Shown here: one piece after another, positions 6,129 through 8,556 of the stretch | Layout: the number at the start of each line of letters is the position of its first letter | Numbering within the stretch: position 1 is the first letter of the stretch | DNA from: Microcaldota archaeon | GTDB lineage: Archaea > Micrarchaeota > Micrarchaeia > Anstonellales > Anstonellaceae | NCBI GenBank assembly: GCA_026396335.1 | Contig: JAPLWZ010000046.1 | Location: 1 to 8,556, forward strand | Direction: 5' to 3' | DNA: 8,556 nucleotides | Translations under genes and position numbers: made by a program | Notes under the pieces: model-generated | The model's database searches: none | Told to the model about the DNA's origin: nothing | The model's input: the letters and a program-made list of their open reading frames with translations, nothing else

Positions 6129-6644
6129 GTGGCACAGACCAATTGGAAAATGCTCATTGCATTCATTCTGCTTTGCCAGGCCGCAGGAGTTGCAGGTTCG
6201 CTGCTTACCATTCCCTCGCTTGGGGGCTGGTATGCCAGCCTCAACAAGCCCTCATTCAGCCCGCCTGACTGGATTTTCGGGCCGGTGTGGATTGCCCTTT
6301 ACACACTGATGGGAATTTCCGCATACATAATATGGGAGAAGAAAGTGCACAAGGAGCACGTGCGGCACGCGCTTTACCTGTTCGGGATACAGCTTGCGGA
6401 AACCATGCTCTGGAGCGCGCTCTTTTTCTATCTGCACTCGCCCTTCTACGGATTGCTTTGCATGATATTCCTCTGGATTTCAATCGTGCTCACCATAGCC
6501 TGCTTTTACATGTTGGACAGGAGGGCGGCATACCTTCTCATCCCCTATTTTCTCTGGGTGAGTTTTGCAATGGTGCTGAACTTTAGTATATGGCGGCTGA
6601 ATCCTGCGCTTGACGCTGCAAATGCCATGCGCCTTGCGCCTTAG
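6129..6644 (+). CDS. tspO: TspO/MBR family tryptophan-rich membrane protein
   Basis: TspO proteins are five-helix membrane proteins that bind porphyrins and related ligands and are linked to oxidative and light stress in bacteria. This one has 171 residues, close to the family norm, with helices at about 8-27, 45-68, 79-102, 106-128 and 134-154. The diagnostic first-loop block is clear (NKPSFSPPDWIFGPVW, 39-54), as are WSALFF (95-100) and the C-terminal IWRLNP (154-159). It has nine Trp. The Asn common before WSxLFF is not present (QLAETMLWS instead). I use the GTG start because the TATA box is 21 nt upstream; no SD is present. The stop overlaps the stop of the convergent helical-protein gene by 4 bases (TTAG). 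Pairing with divergent msrB suggests a redox or porphyrin-damage context, which is inferred. Confidence 0.93.
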   Translation: MAQTNWKMLIAFILLCQAAGVAGSLLTIPSLGGWYASLNKPSFSPPDWIFGPVWIALYTLMGISAYIIWEKKVHKEHVRHALYLFGIQLAETMLWSALFFYLHSPFYGLLCMIFLWISIVLTIACFYMLDRRAAYLLIPYFLWVSFAMVLNFSIWRLNPALDAANAMRLAP

Positions 6645-7315
6645 AAGGAAGATTTCAAGTCTGAAGCATTGGAAGCCACCTGCCAGAACGCCGCCTTTGA
6701 AATTTCCGGGTCAAGAAGCAGGCTGACATTCGGATTGGAGAGCACTTTCTTCAGCCCGACAAAGCACGCGGACTTCACTTCCGGCTTTTCATCCGCGATG
6801 CCTACCATGTCAAGCAGCATTTTTACGAATTCTTCGCCGCACTGCTCGGATATTTCAACTGCTTCCTTTGAGCCCGAGTTTGCGCCGAATGCCTCGAAAA
6901 CCGAGCCCATTATGCAGATAAGGTCGCAGCGCTGCTCGGTTGGCACTGCACCGCTTCCCATCATCTGCACCACATAGTCGAAAAACGAGCGCTCGGAAAG
7001 CATGCTTGATGCCGCGAGAAGCGAGTAGAATTTGATCGCCTTTTTCCCAGCCACTTCGCGCTGGAACTCGTCGCCTGGAAGGGAGCCTAAAAGTTCGTTT
7101 AGGAAATTATCCTGCATGTAGAACTGCAACAGGCAGAGCAGCTGCAGGTCGGGGATTTTCCCGAGAGCAGTAGCAGCTTCGAGCTGCTCCTTTTCTGATG
7201 ATGAGAAAAGATTTTTGAGAAGAATGCGCTGCTCTTTTGGGAGGAGAAACTCACCTATGTGCCATTTGACTTTTGCTTCCAGGCTGTTTTTCAAACCCTT
7301 AAGGTCAAGCCCCAT
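6641..7315 (-). CDS. All-helical HEAT/ARM-like protein, unknown function
   Basis: This 224-residue protein matches no family I can name. It reads as consecutive amphipathic helices with no signal peptide or membrane segment. Repeating units such as KEQLEAATALGKIPDLQLL (42-60) and PEVKSACFVGLKKVLSNPN (178-196) resemble HEAT or ARM repeats, so a protein-binding scaffold is the best guess. It has five Cys (61, 130, 134, 159, 184), not arranged as a metal site. I start it at ATG 7315. A TTG at 7387 would add 24 residues (Cys, Arg and His-rich, unlike the rest) that overlap a small ORF in another frame. GGTG sits 5 nt before the ATG as a weak SD. The small ORF ends 19 nt upstream, and the 3' end overlaps the TspO stop by 4 bases. 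The cytosolic location is inferred. Confidence 0.78.
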   Translation of the reverse strand: MGLDLKGLKNSLEAKVKWHIGEFLLPKEQRILLKNLFSSSEKEQLEAATALGKIPDLQLLCLLQFYMQDNFLNELLGSLPGDEFQREVAGKKAIKFYSLLAASSMLSERSFFDYVVQMMGSGAVPTEQRCDLICIMGSVFEAFGANSGSKEAVEISEQCGEEFVKMLLDMVGIADEKPEVKSACFVGLKKVLSNPNVSLLLDPEISKAAFWQVASNASDLKSSF

Positions 7316-7334
7316 TAGAACACCGCGATTAAGA

Positions 7335-7484
7335 TTAGGAAAGCAATCCCCTGGTGAATGAGAGTGCCTTGCCGCGCAACGCCGCAAACCATCCGCTGAC
7401 AGTGCCGATTGCGCTACCGCTCTTGGACTTGTTCAATGGCGCAGCCGAAGTTTTTGCCGGCCCGCGGGACTGCACTGCACGCAT
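7335..7484 (-). CDS. Small basic ORF upstream of the helical-protein gene (49 aa)
   Basis: This short frame has not been recognised as any family. Two ATGs lie in tandem (7487 and 7484). GAGGTG, a strong SD, is 5 nt before the second, so I use that one. The product is basic: a Ser/Lys/Ala-rich first half, then a likely amphipathic helix (about residues 28-48, around SGWFAALRGK). It contains no acidic residue. It ends 19 nt before the helical-protein start, so the two could be co-transcribed. For: the SD, the operon-like spacing, and the fact that it fills an otherwise empty stretch. Against: the small size, and no test of conservation. It might be a leader peptide instead. Confidence 0.4.
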   Translation of the reverse strand: MRAVQSRGPAKTSAAPLNKSKSGSAIGTVSGWFAALRGKALSFTRGLLS

Positions 7485-7515
7485 CATCACACCTCTAAGC
7501 CACATTCGCAGGGAA

Positions 7516-7523
7516 GGATTAAA
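7516..7523 (-). promoter_or_regulatory. Weak TATA-like element upstream of the small ORF
   Basis: The minus strand reads TTTAATCC. With the spacing seen elsewhere, transcription would start near 7494, inside or next to the SD (7495-7490), so the fit is imperfect. It is the only A/T-rich candidate between here and the T-tract at 7562. Confidence 0.25.
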
Positions 7524-7561
7524 TTGCCAATAGCCAGCGTAAGCATTAGCTAGCCAATCAG

Positions 7562-7600
7562 AAAAAATAAAATAAAAAAATTAAAAAAAACAAAAAAGAA
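7562..7600 (-). terminator. Long oligo-T terminator of the Cys-rich protein gene
   Basis: Just after the TAA at 7602 the minus strand carries almost 40 bases of nearly pure T, with runs of six to eight. This is a strong archaeal-type U-tract terminator. It isolates the Cys-rich gene from the small-ORF operon downstream. Confidence 0.7.
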
Positions 7601-7601
7601 A

Positions 7602-7817
7602 TTATCTTTTCTTCTTGCCGGGCATCTCGCAGTTTGAGCAGCCGCCGCAGCAGTCGCACTTGCAGATGAACGGCATCACACCCATCAGGAAGAACATGAG
7701 ACCTAGTATCATCCATGGGTCAAAGAGCACCAGCTTGCCCATGTTGGCAAGGTAACTGGCGTAGATCAGCCCGAGTCCGCCTAAGAGTTTCAGTACTTTC
7801 TTGCACATGCATCCCAT
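7602..7817 (-). CDS. Small two-pass membrane protein with eight cysteines
   Basis: No family is recognised. The 71-residue protein begins MGCMCKK, has two membrane helices (about 8-26 and 34-51) and ends with a cysteine cluster, CKCDCCGGCSNC (52-63), then a basic tail. The basic residues at both ends predict that both termini face the cytosol. All eight Cys (3, 5, 52, 54, 56, 57, 60, 63) would then lie on one face and could jointly bind zinc, iron or copper, or an Fe-S cluster. I start it at ATG 7817 because GGAGGAG lies 5 nt upstream; a GTG at 7856 would add 13 residues that spoil the N-terminal layout. It has its own strong TATA box and a leader of about 70 nt, unlike its leaderless neighbours, and a strong terminator. 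Metal binding is inference from the Cys pattern. Confidence 0.75.
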   Translation of the reverse strand: MGCMCKKVLKLLGGLGLIYASYLANMGKLVLFDPWMILGLMFFLMGVMPFICKCDCCGGCSNCEMPGKKKR

Positions 7818-7822
7818 ACTAA

Positions 7823-7829
7823 CTCCTCC
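7823..7829 (-). promoter_or_regulatory. Strong Shine-Dalgarno site of the Cys-rich protein
   Basis: The minus strand reads GGAGGAG, 5 nt before the ATG at 7817. It is one of the strongest SD sequences in the window and decides the start. Confidence 0.7.
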
Positions 7830-7840
7830 GGGTGATAGCT

Positions 7841-7889
7841 CGGGTTGGTCGTGCACCTAAGCACGAATCCACACCAATCCTGTCGCCCG
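7841..7889 (-). promoter_or_regulatory. Possible structured 5' leader of the Cys-rich protein mRNA
   Basis: On the minus strand, CGTGC and GCACG form a 5-bp stem with a 6-nt loop. TTGGT pairs with ACCAA directly outside it, and CGGG pairs with CCCG outside that. The 3' side is one continuous 14-nt strand (7854-7841), while the 5' side has bulges of 7 and 8 nt. The element starts close to the predicted transcription start and ends 11 nt before the SD. It resembles no riboswitch class I know. Confidence 0.35.
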
Positions 7890-7909
7890 TACGTGCTTCT
7901 CGTCGATTA

Positions 7910-7917
7910 TTTATATA
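7910..7917 (-). promoter_or_regulatory. TATA box of the Cys-rich protein gene
   Basis: TATATAAA on the minus strand, preceded by purine-rich CGCAAAG, is the best archaeal TATA match in the window. Transcription should start near 7888, about 70 nt before the ATG. Confidence 0.6.
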
Positions 7918-7953
7918 CTTTGCGGGAGTCGCCAGGTTATTTTCCAAAGAAGC

Positions 7954-8160
7954 TTACTCTTTGCCCTTCTTTTCCTTCCCTTCCTTTGCATCTTTCTCTT
8001 TTTTGTCCTTTGCATTCTTCGTCATAGTGGCAGCAGATGTTGGCCATACTGTCTCGGATGCCTGCTTGTCAGACATGCCGCCAGCAACAAATGCCTTGTA
8101 CTTCTTCCGCCTGTCAAAATGAGTCTCCTCTACTTCCGGCTCTTCTTTGTCATCTACCAT
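7954..8160 (-). CDS. Small, highly charged Lys/Glu-rich protein, unknown function
   Basis: This 68-residue protein has an acidic start (VDDKEEPEVEE, 2-12), a short middle part that may be folded (THFDRRKKYKAFVAGGMS, 13-30, then SDKQASETVW), and a low-complexity tail rich in Lys and Glu from about residue 48. It has no Cys and no membrane segment. I start it at ATG 8160, because TAATATAT lies exactly 22 nt upstream and no SD is present; ATG 8184 would put the start inside the TATA box. The middle part, with its MSDKQAS stretch, resembles small helix-turn-helix-like segments, but not enough to assign it. The tail could be a disordered nucleic-acid or ribosome contact. The gene is placed between a Nudix-like gene and the Cys-rich gene, all on the same strand, but it has its own promoter. 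Confidence 0.6.
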   Translation of the reverse strand: MVDDKEEPEVEETHFDRRKKYKAFVAGGMSDKQASETVWPTSAATMTKNAKDKKEKDAKEGKEKKGKE

Positions 8161-8182
8161 GGAGGTAATACGCGCCGCATGC

Positions 8183-8190
8183 ATATATTA
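8183..8190 (-). promoter_or_regulatory. TATA box of the Lys/Glu-rich protein gene
   Basis: TAATATAT on the minus strand, then 22 nt, then the ATG at 8160: the same leaderless geometry as padR, msrB and tspO. Confidence 0.5.
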
Positions 8191-8224
8191 CCGGCAGTCC
8201 GGGGCATTTAGAAGTCCAGGGCAC

Positions 8225-8556
8225 CTAGAGCCACAATGCATTCCTGCACAGCTTGTACTTTCCAAGATCAGGCTGCGCGATCCAGCGGAAGCCCGAGAAC
8301 TCGCCCGAGGGTTTCGCGCTTGCGTTCCTTGCAGTTATTTTGAAAACGAGTACAGGCACAAGCAATTTCCTTTTGCGCGAGCCGATGTTATGGCGCCTTT
8401 CAAAGCGCACCTCGTGCACCTGCGCGTCAATGCCAGTCTGTCGCTTGAACTCGCTTGTGAGAGTGGCAACCGGATTCTCGCCCTTCTGCAGCAAAACACA
8501 GGGCAGCTCGATTGTTTCCGTGCCTAATGGGCTCTTCCTGCACAAGAATAAGCCGC
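8225..8556 (-). CDS. Nudix-fold protein with degenerate Nudix box, 5'-truncated
   Basis: The frame is open to the right edge of the window, so the N-terminus is missing; the TTG at 8545 is not a credible start. The visible part follows the Nudix plan: a strand ending in LFLCRKSPLG, then TIELP, then a helix region KGENPVATLTSEFKRQTGID in the place of the Nudix box, a core strand LLVPVLVFKI, and the typical late motif GEFSGFRWIAQPDL. In the canonical box (G-x5-E-x7-REUxEExGU) the final part should read REUxEExGU; here it is SEFKRQTGI. The Arg and the two metal-binding Glu are lost, and the usual PGG is PCV. It is therefore probably not a normal nucleoside-diphosphate hydrolase and may be a ligand-binding or regulatory Nudix relative. 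The stop is 64 bases before the next ATG. Confidence 0.6.
   Translation of the reverse strand, partial: GLFLCRKSPLGTETIELPCVLLQKGENPVATLTSEFKRQTGIDAQVHEVRFERRHNIGSRKRKLLVPVLVFKITARNASAKPSGEFSGFRWIAQPDLGKYKLCRNALWL

Noticed and set aside
7316..7387. TTG start adding 24 residues to the HEAT-like protein
   Set aside because: The extra residues are Cys/Arg/His-rich, unlike the rest, and overlap the small ORF in another frame, which has its own strong SD.
7818..7917. tRNA-like sequence (CGAATCC and nearby inverted repeats)
   Set aside because: I could not form acceptor, D, anticodon and T arms of proper length. The pairing found fits an mRNA leader better.
1..8556. CRISPR arrays, insertion sequences, integrase or attachment sites
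   Set aside because: No regularly spaced repeats, transposase-like frames or long terminal inverted repeats were seen. The only tandem repeat is the short one at 3507-3567.

Overview
The window looks like archaeal chromosome, probably from a compact-genome lineage; a DPANN-type archaeon such as a micrarchaeote or diapherotrite is an inference from style, not shown. The evidence is promoter and leader architecture. Four genes have an A/T-rich TATA-like octamer followed by 21-22 nt and then directly by a start codon, the geometry of leaderless archaeal transcripts. Other genes carry strong Shine-Dalgarno (SD) sequences (AGGTGAT, GGAGGAG). Long oligo-T tracts follow several stop codons. The main operon encodes a COG1361-type archaeal ectodomain protein. 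Genes are tightly packed and no stretch over about 120 bases lacks a gene.

Layout. 1-525 (+): 3' part of a gene entering from the left, with a HExxH zinc-protease motif. 580-4506 (-): an operon for an ABC-2 exporter, in transcription order ATPase, permease with a very large Ala/Ser-rich external insert, and a secreted, membrane-anchored protein of Ig-like domains. 4587-5604 (+): a divergent pair, a PadR-family regulator and a two-pass membrane protein with an external domain. The 4507-4586 gap holds a palindromic TATA box next to a perfect 7+7 inverted repeat, which looks like a shared operator. 5619-6017 (-) and 6129-6644 (+): a divergent redox pair, MsrB and TspO, both apparently leaderless. 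6641-7484 (-): an all-helical HEAT-like protein preceded by a 49-residue ORF. 7602-7817 (-): a small two-pass membrane protein with eight cysteines and a structured leader. 7954-8160 (-): a small, charged, leaderless protein. 8225-8556 (-): a Nudix-like protein with a degenerate catalytic box, running off the right edge.

How it may work. The best candidate system is the five-gene PadR/ABC divergon. A PadR repressor would sit on one operator, controlling its own transcript (with the two-pass ectodomain protein) and the exporter operon. The surface would carry three unusual external parts: the permease insert, the Ig-like protein and the glycosylatable two-pass protein. The exported substrate cannot be read from the sequence. 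Elsewhere the theme is thiol/redox chemistry: MsrB lacking the usual recycling cysteine, TspO, and the cysteine-cluster membrane protein.
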